Shown here in pieces: positions 27,350-35,300 of a stretch of DNA of 64,000 nucleotides. The DNA is from Clostridioides difficile CD160 (GTDB lineage Bacteria > Bacillota > Clostridia > Peptostreptococcales > Peptostreptococcaceae). The position numbers and the translations under genes were made by a program. The DNA is taken from positions 1 to 64,000 of the forward strand of contig NZ_AVHW01000089.1 of NCBI RefSeq assembly GCF_000449425.2, written 5' to 3'. Under the pieces are notes generated by a model, which saw nothing but the letters and a program-made list of their open reading frames with translations, had not been told where the DNA came from and did not search any database. Position 1 is the stretch's first letter. Each line of letters starts with the position of its first letter.

Positions 27350-28396
27350 TTATAAAACGGTAATATATTTTTCCCCTTTTGGAACTACAGACCCTATAAT
27401 CTTTGCTTCTATTGCTCCATTTAATTTCATATCTCTCACAAGTTCTTCTGCAAGTTCTTCTTTTACAGAAATTAATAGCCCACCTGATGTTTGTGGGTCG
27501 TATAAAATATCTTGAACTGCTACTTCCACATCTCCTACAATTTCTACATCTTTAGATACATAATGCATGTTTTTGTACATACCCGCAGGTATAATTCCCA
27601 TTTGTGCCATTTCTATTGCACTTTCAATGATTGGTACATTATTTGATTCAATTTCAATACTTACTTCAGAGGCTTTAGCCATTTCTAAAGTATGACCAAG
27701 TAAACCAAATCCAGTTATATCTGTAACTGAATTTACATCAAATTTATCAAAACTCATCGCTGCATATTTATTTAAATGTATCATTATTTCTATTACTTTA
27801 TCTGCTATGTATTGTTCTACCATACCTTCTTTCATAGCAGTATTTAACACACCTACTCCAATTGGTTTTGTTATAATTAACTTATCACCAGGCTTTGCAG
27901 TGGCATTTGACAAAACTTTATTTGGATTTACAATCCCAGAAACCGAAAGACCATACTTAGGCTCCTTGTCATCTACAGTATGTCCTCCAACTAAAAGTGC
28001 TCCACTTTCTTTTACTTTATCAAATCCACCCTTTAATATTTCTGCAAGCACATTCATATCATGGCATGATGGAAAACAAACAATATTCATTGCAACCAAA
28101 GGTTTGCCTCCCATAGCATATACATCTGATAGAGAATTTGATGCAGCAATCTGTCCAAATACATATGGGTCGTCTACCATTGGTGTAAAGAAGTCTAATG
28201 TCTGAATAAGTGCCATATCATCATTTAATTTATAAACAGCAGCATCATCTGCTGTATCTAATCCTACTAATAGGTTTTCTATATTATCATTTTTAGGTAA
28301 TTGAGATAAAACTGATGCCAGAACCTCTGGCCCTATTTTAGCGGCTCAACCACCTGCTGTTGTCATCTCTGTAAGTTTTTTTTGTTCTTTTTTCAT
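27350..28396 (-). CDS. selD: selenide, water dikinase SelD, itself a selenoprotein (in-frame UGA at codon 17)
   Basis: The gene starts at ATG 28396 (GGAGGC 5 bases upstream), reads [16 protein letters not shown], then UGA at 28348-28346, then [17 protein letters not shown] and continues open to 27350: 348 residues. In SelD this position is the catalytic Cys/Sec of the xGG(C/U)AAK motif, so UGA codes for selenocysteine. Downstream are [31 protein letters not shown] and [13 protein letters not shown]. SelD makes selenophosphate from selenide and ATP. Callers that stop at UGA give a false start near 28216. First gene of selD-selA-selB. Confidence 0.96.
28317..28348 (-). promoter_or_regulatory. 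candidate bacterial SECIS element in selD mRNA
   Basis: Fourteen bases after the UGA (28348-28346) the message folds as GCCAGA-GGT-TCTGGC (28331-28317), a perfect 6-bp stem with a 3-base loop whose G-U resembles the SelB-contacting apical loop of E. coli fdhF. Spacing and shape fit the bSECIS model. Confidence 0.75.
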
Positions 28397-28450
28397 AAAA
28401 GTGCCTCCTTTACTAAATTTCCACATATACACACATATACATACATATTT

Positions 28451-28459
28451 ATAATACCA
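28451..28459 (-). promoter_or_regulatory. candidate extended -10 promoter of the sel operon
   Basis: Minus strand TG-G-TATTAT about 55 bases before the selD ATG, with no clear -35 box. Read-through from comEA is the alternative. Confidence 0.4.
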
Positions 28460-28487
28460 TATCTATAAGTAAGTTTTGTATTATATT

Positions 28488-29180
28488 TTAGTCTACACAA
28501 ATTAAATCTTTTATATTTTCATATTTTTTATCTCCAATACCATTTACATTTTTTATATCTTCGATTGAACTAAACTGTCCATTGTCTTCTCTATGCTGTA
28601 AAATTTTATTAGCTGTAGCTTCTCCAACTCCAGGTAGAGAGTCTAATTCTTCTATTGTAGCTACATTTATGTTTATCTTTGCTTCTTTAGATGTATTTTC
28701 ATTATCTTTATTTTCAGATTCGCTTTTTTGATTTGATTTGTTAGAATCATTATTGCTTGTCACAGATATCGTCTCACCTATTTTAGGTATTATGTAATGT
28801 TGCTCATCTTCTAGCTTTATGGATAAATTAACTCCATTTAAATCAGCCTCACTCGTTGTTCCTCCCAGTAATTCTACAGCATCATAAAGTCTCTTGTCTG
28901 GTTCTATAGTTACAATTCCTGGTCTATTTACTGCCCCACTTATGTATATAGTAATTTTATTATTTTGAACACTTTTATCTATGTCTTTAACTACTTTATT
29001 GTGACTATTATCTTCATTTTTAATTGAGTCCTCTACATTACGATTTTTCTCATTAGGTGAATTTTTTTTACTTACAACATATACATCATCTTTAAAAATA
29101 TTTGATTTATAAACGATTAGTGATGATAATATTAAAAAACAGAAAACAAAAAATGAAATAATTTTTACCTTTTTTTTCAT
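28488..29180 (-). CDS. comEA: ComEA-family competence DNA-binding protein
   Basis: 230 residues. One N-terminal membrane helix (IISFFVFCFLILSSLIVY) is followed by a Lys/Asn/Asp-rich linker, an SLBB domain (ITIYISGAVNRPGIVTIEP, GTTSEADLNGVNLSIKL), a second polar linker and two helix-hairpin-helix motifs at the C-terminus (NINVATIEELDSLPGVGEATANKIL, FSSIEDIKNVNGIGDKKYE). ComEA is the membrane receptor for double-stranded DNA that feeds ComEC. Here it is about 25 kb from the comEC-like gene instead of adjacent. Upstream of selD on the same strand, divergent from dacF. Confidence 0.93.
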   Translation of the reverse strand: MKKKVKIISFFVFCFLILSSLIVYKSNIFKDDVYVVSKKNSPNEKNRNVEDSIKNEDNSHNKVVKDIDKSVQNNKITIYISGAVNRPGIVTIEPDKRLYDAVELLGGTTSEADLNGVNLSIKLEDEQHYIIPKIGETISVTSNNDSNKSNQKSESENKDNENTSKEAKININVATIEELDSLPGVGEATANKILQHREDNGQFSSIEDIKNVNGIGDKKYENIKDLICVD

Positions 29181-29219
29181 ATATTAACCACTCCTTTCTT
29201 TTAATTATTGACAAATATA

Positions 29220-29228
29220 TGCTATACT
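29220..29228 (+). promoter_or_regulatory. candidate extended -10 promoter of dacF-like gene
   Basis: TG-C-TATACT, about 30 bases before the ATG. The TTGACA seen at 29208-29213 is too close (9 bases) to be its -35. Confidence 0.45.
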
Positions 29229-29259
29229 AAAAGATGAATTTAAAATTTGGAGGTTCACA

Positions 29260-30546
29260 ATGAAAAGAAATTTATCACTTTTATTAATCTGTTTATTGAT
29301 ATTCACTTCATTTTTAGGAAGTTCTAATATCTCTTTTGCAGATGATGAACCAGCTATAGTTGCTAAACATGCAGTTTTAATGGACTACGAAACTGGGAAA
29401 ATATTATACAATAAAGATGGAGATTCCAAACTTTATCCAGCTTCAACAACTAAAGCATGGACAGCTTGCCTAGTTCTAAAAAAGGTTAAAGATTTAAATC
29501 AAGTAATAGAGATTAAAAATCTACCTCAAATAGATGGTTCTAGTATGTATCTAAAAGAAGGAGAATCTTTTACTGTAAAAGAGTTACTAAATGCTCTTTT
29601 AGTTCATTCCGCTAATGATGCCGCTTTTGTATTAGCCAGATATGTGGGTGGTGGAGATGTCCAAAAATTTGTTGACCTTATGAATTCTGAGGCAAAAAAA
29701 ATTGGAGCTAATAATACTCACTTTAATAATCCTCATGGATTACCTGACCCTAATCATTACACTACAGCTCATGATATGGCTCTTATAGCCAGAGAAGCCA
29801 TGCATAATGATATTTTTAGACAAATTGTAAAGACTAAGTCACTTAAATTTGAGGCTACAAAAGAATACCCTTATGAAAGATATTTTGTAAACACTAATAA
29901 GTTTTTGACATCACATGCTAAGATTACATATAAAGGTCAACCTATAGATATAAAATATGATATAGTTGATGGTATAAAAACTGGATTTACTGATGCTGCT
30001 GGTAAATGTCTTTTATCTAGTGCTGTAAAAGATGAAAGAAGAGTTATCTCTGCTGTCTTTAACTCAACTAATGCTGATTTATATTTAGACTCACGAATCT
30101 TAATTGATTATGGATTTGATAATTTTAAGTGTGCAACTATTGTTGACAAAAAAAAATATGCTGATACTAAAAAAGTATTATTTACAAAACAGCATGAATT
30201 AGTTTATGAACCAAAAAATAGTTATAAGATATTTTTAGGAAAAAATGAATCTCAAAGTAACTATGATGTTAAAACAGAACTAAACAAAATTGATTTACCT
30301 ATAAAAAAGGGAGCTAAGGTCGGTACTTTGAATATATATAATGCTGGTAAGCTAGAAAACAGTATAGACCTAGTTGCAAAAAATAATCTTGATAGTAGTA
30401 TTCCATTTATAACTAGTAATGATACTTTAATGACTTTAGTTAAGATTGTTGCAGGAATTTTAATACTTTTAATTTTATTTATAATAGCTTCAAGTATCAA
30501 GAAGAAAAATAATAGAAAAAAATCCAAAAGAAATAAGAAAAAATAG
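29260..30546 (+). CDS. D-alanyl-D-alanine carboxypeptidase (S11, DacF-like PBP)
   Basis: 428 residues. A signal peptide (about 1-27, ending SFA), then the S11 catalytic motifs: SxxK in YPASTTKAWTA (about residue 62), SAN in LLVHSANDAAFVLA (about 118) and KTG in VDGIKTGFTDAAG (about 239). A C-terminal PBP5_C-like domain and a final membrane helix (LVKIVAGILILLILFIIASSI) with a basic tail follow. It trims the terminal D-Ala from peptidoglycan stem peptides outside the membrane. GGAGG lies 7 bases before the ATG. Whether it is vegetative or sporulation-specific cannot be read here. Confidence 0.93.
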   Translation: MKRNLSLLLICLLIFTSFLGSSNISFADDEPAIVAKHAVLMDYETGKILYNKDGDSKLYPASTTKAWTACLVLKKVKDLNQVIEIKNLPQIDGSSMYLKEGESFTVKELLNALLVHSANDAAFVLARYVGGGDVQKFVDLMNSEAKKIGANNTHFNNPHGLPDPNHYTTAHDMALIAREAMHNDIFRQIVKTKSLKFEATKEYPYERYFVNTNKFLTSHAKITYKGQPIDIKYDIVDGIKTGFTDAAGKCLLSSAVKDERRVISAVFNSTNADLYLDSRILIDYGFDNFKCATIVDKKKYADTKKVLFTKQHELVYEPKNSYKIFLGKNESQSNYDVKTELNKIDLPIKKGAKVGTLNIYNAGKLENSIDLVAKNNLDSSIPFITSNDTLMTLVKIVAGILILLILFIIASSIKKKNNRKKSKRNKKK

Positions 30547-30680
30547 TAATTATAAGAAAAAAATCAAATCTATTTCTTCTTATAAAATAGGTACTGTTAT
30601 AGTAATATGTATTTAATTTATTGAGACAAGCTCTCAAGATTATTAAATATAAATACTATGCCAGTACCTTTAATTTATAT

Positions 30681-31019
30681 TTATGTATTTTTCTGTTTTT
30701 GTTTATCATTAAGTTTACATTTTGAACAATTTCCAAGACATTCATCGACCATATCTAGACATTCATTAAATGCTACCTTACTACTATTTTTATGTCTTAC
30801 AATTAATATATCTTGTTTTTTAGCTTGAGACTCAACCGTTCTAGACATCTTATGTGAAACTGTTGATGTGAGTATAACAACTGCATCTGGTTTTCCTATA
30901 GAATTATTTAATTTAGAAGACATAGTGGTATATACCTTTGTCTTATAACCTTTTTTCTTGGCCATAACCATATAATCTTTTTCCATTCTTTCATGGCCAC
31001 CAATCACTAATAAGTTCAT
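30681..31019 (-). CDS. DUF2325 family protein, Fur-box controlled
   Basis: Codes for 112 residues: MNLLVIGGHERMEKDYMVMAKKKGYKTKVY then AVVILTSTVSHKMSRTVESQAKKQDILIVRHKN, the DUF2325 pattern, and a Cys-rich tail (ECLGNCSKCKLNDK) that could bind a metal. No biochemical function is established. The ATG at 31019 is preceded by GGGAGGAAATCTA, so the five extra residues of the longer frame are part of the ribosome site. Two Fur-box matches lie upstream, which suggests expression under iron limitation. Confidence 0.85.
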   Translation of the reverse strand: MNLLVIGGHERMEKDYMVMAKKKGYKTKVYTTMSSKLNNSIGKPDAVVILTSTVSHKMSRTVESQAKKQDILIVRHKNSSKVAFNECLDMVDECLGNCSKCKLNDKQKQKNT

Positions 31020-31039
31020 TAGATTTCCTCCCATTTATT

Positions 31040-31054
31040 TGATATTGATTTTCA
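31040..31054 (-). promoter_or_regulatory. Fur box 1
   Basis: TGATATTGATTTTCA matches the 7-1-7 Fur consensus TGATAATNATTATCA at 12 of 14 defined positions, 21 bases before the DUF2325 ATG, so it would cover the leader or start site. Confidence 0.65.
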
Positions 31055-31108
31055 TTATTATTTATATTATATATAATAGTATCTAGAAATAAATTTGTCA
31101 ATACTTAT

Positions 31109-31123
31109 TGATATTAATTATCA
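31109..31123 (-). promoter_or_regulatory. Fur box 2
   Basis: TGATATTAATTATCA matches the 7-1-7 Fur consensus at 13 of 14 defined positions, 55 bases upstream of box 1. Confidence 0.75.
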
Positions 31124-31211
31124 TTTTAATAATAAAATTTTTTACTTATATTTATTTCCAATATTACTCTTTTTAAACTTACTACTTTTACATATAATAA
31201 ATTTTTATACA

Positions 31212-31256
31212 AAAAAGCTGTAGATTTGAATGTATCACCCAAATTTACAGCTTTTT
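31212..31256 (-). terminator. terminator of argH
   Basis: AAAAAGCTGTAGATTTG pairs with CAAATTTACAGCTTTTT (one G-T), with an 11-base loop, 14 bases beyond the argH stop; a T-run closes it on the minus strand. Confidence 0.85.
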
Positions 31257-31269
31257 GAAATTTAATGTA

Positions 31270-32586
31270 TTATTTTAAATTCTTTTTTATTCCTTTATTT
31301 AATATACTCTCATAGTCGATAAAATCATAAATATCTTCCTTAAATGCATCTGAAAACTTATGTAATTCTTCTAATGTTAAATCTTCTATTGCCTTTTTAT
31401 TGTCTTCACAATATATAACGATACTTCCTACTATTCCATGAGCATCTCTAAAAGCAACATTATTTTTAACCAAGTAATCAGCAACTTCTGTTGCATTTAA
31501 AAATCCATTCTTTACTGCTTGTTTCATTTTATCTTCATTTACCTTTAATGTAGCTATCATTCTATCCATTATCTGTATGCACATTTCAATAGTATGTACA
31601 CTATCGAAAAAGCCTTCCTTATCTTCTTGCATATCTTTATTATATGCTAATGGTATACCCTTCATTACTGTAAAAAGACCAAACAGATTTCCATATACTC
31701 TTCCAGTCTTTCCTCTTATAAGTTCTGCTCCATCAGGATTTTTCTTTTGAGGCATTATACTACTCCCTGTAGTATATAAATCATCTATCTCAACAAATCC
31801 AAATTCTTGAGAACTCCAAAGTATCAATTCTTCACTTAATCTACTTAAGTGCATCATAATAATCGAAAAATCACTCATTAACTCTAATAAATAATCTCTA
31901 TCACTTACTCCATCCATAAAATTATCTACTACTTTTTTAAATCCTAATTGTTCACAAGTTATATTTCTATCTATATCGTGTGTAGTTCCTGCCAAAGCTC
32001 CACAACCTAAAGGTGATTCATCTAATATTTCTATAGCATTTTTTATTCTTTTCTCATCTCTATCAAACATACTATAATACGCCATCAAGTGATGTTTAAA
32101 TGTTACTACTTGTGCTCTTTGAAGATGAGTATAACCTGGCATCATCACTGGATTTTTATCAGCAACATCTTTTATAGTTGCTTTAAACTCAGATATTAAA
32201 TCCACCAAATCATTTGCCTTTTCTTTAGCATACAATCTCATGTCAACTGCAACTTGGTCATTTCTGCTACGTGCTGTATGAAGTTTCTTACCAACATCGC
32301 CAATTCTTTGAATTAAATTTATCTCAGTAAAGCTATGTATATCTTCATATTCTCCATCTAATGCTAACTTTCCATTTTCTACATCTTCAAGTATCCCTTT
32401 TAATCCTTCTGTTATCGTCTTTCCTTCTTCCTCTGTTAAAAGACCACATTTTACCTGCATATGGACATGTGCTATACTTCCTTCAATATCTTTTTTGTAC
32501 AGTACACAGTCATAACCAAAAGATTTATTAAATTCTTCCATAAGTTGATTTTCGGCTTTTCTAAAGCGTCCACCCCATAATTTCAT
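31270..32586 (-). CDS. argH: argininosuccinate lyase
   Basis: 438 residues. MKLWGGRFRKAENQLMEEFN is the family N-terminus; TARSRNDQVAVDMRLY, AGTTHDIDRN and the signature GSSIMPQKKNPDGAELIRGKTG (catalytic Ser loop) are present. It splits argininosuccinate into arginine and fumarate. The ATG at 32586 follows GAGGTG by 6 bases; the GTG at 32595 is inside that ribosome site. No argG is visible in this window; the gene stands alone behind its own arginine T-box and terminator. Confidence 0.97.
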   Translation of the reverse strand: MKLWGGRFRKAENQLMEEFNKSFGYDCVLYKKDIEGSIAHVHMQVKCGLLTEEEGKTITEGLKGILEDVENGKLALDGEYEDIHSFTEINLIQRIGDVGKKLHTARSRNDQVAVDMRLYAKEKANDLVDLISEFKATIKDVADKNPVMMPGYTHLQRAQVVTFKHHLMAYYSMFDRDEKRIKNAIEILDESPLGCGALAGTTHDIDRNITCEQLGFKKVVDNFMDGVSDRDYLLELMSDFSIIMMHLSRLSEELILWSSQEFGFVEIDDLYTTGSSIMPQKKNPDGAELIRGKTGRVYGNLFGLFTVMKGIPLAYNKDMQEDKEGFFDSVHTIEMCIQIMDRMIATLKVNEDKMKQAVKNGFLNATEVADYLVKNNVAFRDAHGIVGSIVIYCEDNKKAIEDLTLEELHKFSDAFKEDIYDFIDYESILNKGIKKNLK

Positions 32587-32654
32587 ACCTTTCACCTCAT
32601 ATTTTAAATTTTTTTATTTTAATTATAATATTTACATCTAAGTTAAAATTAAAA

Positions 32655-32885
32655 AATCTCTTGGTCAAAAAGACCAAGAGACGAAATATTCCGTGTTACC
32701 ACTCTAGTTGATAAACAAAGTTTACCCACTCTATTCTCTTAAGGCGAGATTACCCACTACCATACTAAATTTCAAGTAGTATTCTCCAAAGCTCTTTTCA
32801 ATATAAAGTGTTATCATTAGGCTCACACCATTCCTAACTCGCTGAGATTTTCTTTATATCTACTCTCTTCTTCACTGAATCTAAG
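32655..32885 (-). promoter_or_regulatory. T-box leader of argH, specifier AGA (Arg)
   Basis: The minus strand shows stem I with the AGTA / GAA specifier-loop motifs, the T-box AGAGTGGTAACACGGA (32706-32691), and a terminator stem TCTCTTGGTC / GACCAAGAGA (32682-32658) followed by six T. In the specifier loop GAAA is followed by AGA (32795-32793), an Arg codon, which fits argH. Uncharged tRNA-Arg would stabilise the antiterminator. Confidence 0.88.
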
Positions 32886-32963
32886 TTTTTTATGTTTTAT
32901 CTATTTGTATTATAATTACTATCAATAAAATAGTCAACCTATTTTTTCCTGTATATACCTTTT

Positions 32964-33785
32964 TTAAGAGCTAAGTGATTTTTTTAACTCTAAGAATTTA
33001 TAAATTGCTTTTGCAACTCCACTATCTTGATTGGTATCTGTAACATAATCAGCTTCTTGTTTAATTAATTCTTCTGCATTTCCCATAGCTATTCCAAGAC
33101 CAGCAAATTTTATCATCTCTATATCATTATAATTATCTCCAAATGCAATTATATCTTCCCTATCTATATTCATCTTTTCAGCTAAAAACTTAACTGCATT
33201 GCCTTTATCAACACCTTCATTCATAACTTCAATATTGTTTGGCCATGAAGAAGTTATCTTTATACCTTGAACCTTTATCAATTCTTTTCTTATCTCATCT
33301 AAAATAGAAGGATTTTTTTCTTCTATGATTACAAATTTTAGTATATCATTTTTTAAAATTTCATCTCTTAAATCGTCTTTTACAATTACTTCTGTCTCAT
33401 TACCTAAAAATATACTTAACTTGTCCTCACGTCCCTCTATTTTTCTTGAAAGCATAGAATCTATACTATTACACTGATAGTAAATATCGTATTTGTCCAA
33501 TACATCTAAGATATTTAAACATGTTGCTGTGTCAATTTTATTTGAATATATTATATTTCCATTTTGCTCTCTTATCAATGAACCATTACAAGCTATTATT
33601 GGCATATCTTCTTTAAGAAAATCTACATTGCATTTAGCTGAATCGAAGGCTCTTCCTGTTGCTAAAGTTACATTAATACCGCACTCTATAACTTCTTGTA
33701 GTGCAGTTTTATTTTCATCTGTAACCTTATGATTATTTCCTAATAAAGTTCCATCCATATCTGTTACAATTAATTTATATCCCAT
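32964..33785 (-). CDS. Cof-type HAD-IIB phosphatase
   Basis: 273 residues of the Cof subfamily. Motif I is DMDGTLLGNNHKVT (Asp nucleophile and acid/base Asp at about 9 and 11), motif II Thr lies in VTLATGRAF, motif III is the Lys in VDKGNAV, and motif IV is FGDNYNDIEMIKFAGLGIAMGNA. The C2-type cap lies between. These enzymes remove phosphate from sugar phosphates or cofactors; the substrate is not predictable. Monocistronic. Confidence 0.9.
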   Translation of the reverse strand: MGYKLIVTDMDGTLLGNNHKVTDENKTALQEVIECGINVTLATGRAFDSAKCNVDFLKEDMPIIACNGSLIREQNGNIIYSNKIDTATCLNILDVLDKYDIYYQCNSIDSMLSRKIEGREDKLSIFLGNETEVIVKDDLRDEILKNDILKFVIIEEKNPSILDEIRKELIKVQGIKITSSWPNNIEVMNEGVDKGNAVKFLAEKMNIDREDIIAFGDNYNDIEMIKFAGLGIAMGNAEELIKQEADYVTDTNQDSGVAKAIYKFLELKKSLSS

Positions 33786-34145
33786 AATCCAACTCCATAA
33801 CTTTTTATTGTATACCTCTATTTCCTTAATATAATCTAAAGAATTACCCTTATTAGATTATATCATAACTTTATACTTAAACTATTTCAATTTACAAAAT
33901 TAATAACATCCATTTAACTCATTTTAAGAGCAAAATAAATCGTTTCTTGTAGTATTTTTCTGAATATTTTTAATTTATAGTCTTATAATGCTAGAAATTT
34001 TACAATATATGATATATAATCATATTAAATAAAGTGAGCTATTATAATATTTATATTCATTTTTTACTATTATATATTTTCATAATATTTTAAATCTAGC
34101 GACTTTTATAACATTTACTATTGACTAAATAAGGAGTGATAAACT
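33786..34145. other. divergent intergenic region
   Basis: 360 AT-rich bases between the HAD phosphatase and the HisC-like gene. An 11-base inverted repeat (atataatctaa at 33829-33839, ttagattatat at 33853-33863) sits just upstream of the HAD gene and may be an operator. Promoters of both genes must be here but no pair of boxes stands out. No small gene seen. Confidence 0.45.
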
Positions 34146-35249
34146 ATGAAATTAAAAATTAACAAAGCTATTGAAATGCAGTTGAAAAAAAGTTATGCAA
34201 TAGAATCTGGGCATTCAGAAAATGTATTTGAGATAGACTGTGGTGAAGGAATAAATACAGTATCTTACTCAGATAAAGCTGTAGAAGCTTTTAATGCTCT
34301 AGAATTTGATATGATAAGAGGATACCCTCATTCAATTGCCTTAAAGGACAATATAGTTGATTATTGGAAAGACTTCATAACATTAGACATTGATAGAATT
34401 TGTTTGGCAGATGGCTCTATACATGTTATTTACCTTTTAAATAGACTATTTGTTGAAAAAGGAGATAAGGTTTTAGGATATTCACCTCAATTCTCAGAAT
34501 ATGAGACAGACATAAAAATGCATGGGGCTATTTATGATTACGTTCTTTTAAAGAAAGAGGATAATTTCAAATTTAATGAAAAAGAATTTATTGAAAAAAT
34601 AAATCCAGAATACAAAGTAATTTACATAGACAATCCAAACAATCCTACAGGACAAATTATACCTTTATCATCAATTGAAAACATAGTAAAAGAAGCATCT
34701 AAATATAATATCGCAGTTATGGTAGATGAAGCTTATGGTGAATACATGCCAAAAGAAAATTCAGCTGTAAAACTTCTAAATAATTACGATAATGTAATTG
34801 TCTTAAAAACATTTTCAAAAGGTTTTGGTCTAGCAGGACTAAGAGCAGGATATGCAGTTCTTCCAAAAGAACTTGTTGACCCTATTAAAAAGATTTCTAC
34901 TCCTTACGAAGTATCTGAAATATCTCGTAGTATTGCAGCCAATTTATTAGATGATGTTCAATTTATAGAAGAATTAAAGGAAAAAACACAAGCTATAAAA
35001 AATCAGTTATTAATTCCATGGAAAAACCTTAATATAGCTGAAACTAATGATACTGTATCAATAATGACAGTTGAACATAAAAACAAAGATGTAGATTTAC
35101 AACAAGAATTTGCAAAGTTAAAAATAAGAGTTATATCTGGTAGTGACTTCACTGGGCTTGATAAAAATTTTATAAGATTTAGAATGCCTGAAGAAAAAGA
35201 ACTTCCTGAAGTTATAAAAGCATTCCAAATAATTGATAATATAGAGTAA
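34146..35249 (+). CDS. HisC-like class I/II aminotransferase
   Basis: 367 residues of a fold-type I PLP aminotransferase near histidinol-phosphate aminotransferase: YIDNPNNPTGQIIP, VMVDEAYGEYMP, and the PLP lysine in LKTFSKGFGLAGLRAGYAVLP, with a C-terminal FIRFRMP (substrate/phosphate-binding Arg). No histidine-biosynthesis genes are nearby, so the substrate may be histidinol-phosphate, another amino acid or a cofactor precursor. AAGGAGTG lies 7 bases before the ATG. Single-gene unit ending at a strong terminator. Confidence 0.85.
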   Translation: MKLKINKAIEMQLKKSYAIESGHSENVFEIDCGEGINTVSYSDKAVEAFNALEFDMIRGYPHSIALKDNIVDYWKDFITLDIDRICLADGSIHVIYLLNRLFVEKGDKVLGYSPQFSEYETDIKMHGAIYDYVLLKKEDNFKFNEKEFIEKINPEYKVIYIDNPNNPTGQIIPLSSIENIVKEASKYNIAVMVDEAYGEYMPKENSAVKLLNNYDNVIVLKTFSKGFGLAGLRAGYAVLPKELVDPIKKISTPYEVSEISRSIAANLLDDVQFIEELKEKTQAIKNQLLIPWKNLNIAETNDTVSIMTVEHKNKDVDLQQEFAKLKIRVISGSDFTGLDKNFIRFRMPEEKELPEVIKAFQIIDNIE

Positions 35250-35256
35250 ATTATAT

Positions 35257-35289
35257 AAGGGGCATATTGTTAAAACTAATATGCCCCTT
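35257..35289 (+). terminator. terminator between converging HisC-like and P-type ATPase genes
   Basis: A perfect 12-bp stem AAGGGGCATATT / AATATGCCCCTT, followed on the plus strand by tgattttttaa. Confidence 0.88.
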
Positions 35290-35300
35290 TGATTTTTTAA

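Noticed and set aside
27350-28396. selD as a pseudogene with a nonsense mutation at codon 17
   Set aside because: The stop is UGA at the catalytic Sec position, followed by a SECIS-like hairpin, with the full Sec machinery present.
29208-29228. TTGACA plus TATACT as a standard dacF promoter
   Set aside because: The two boxes are only 9 bases apart. An extended -10 reading of TGCTATACT is more plausible.
30591-30670. Inverted repeat AGGTACTG/CAGTACCT after the dacF-like gene
   Set aside because: Eight-base arms separated by more than 60 bases and no T-run. Could be chance.
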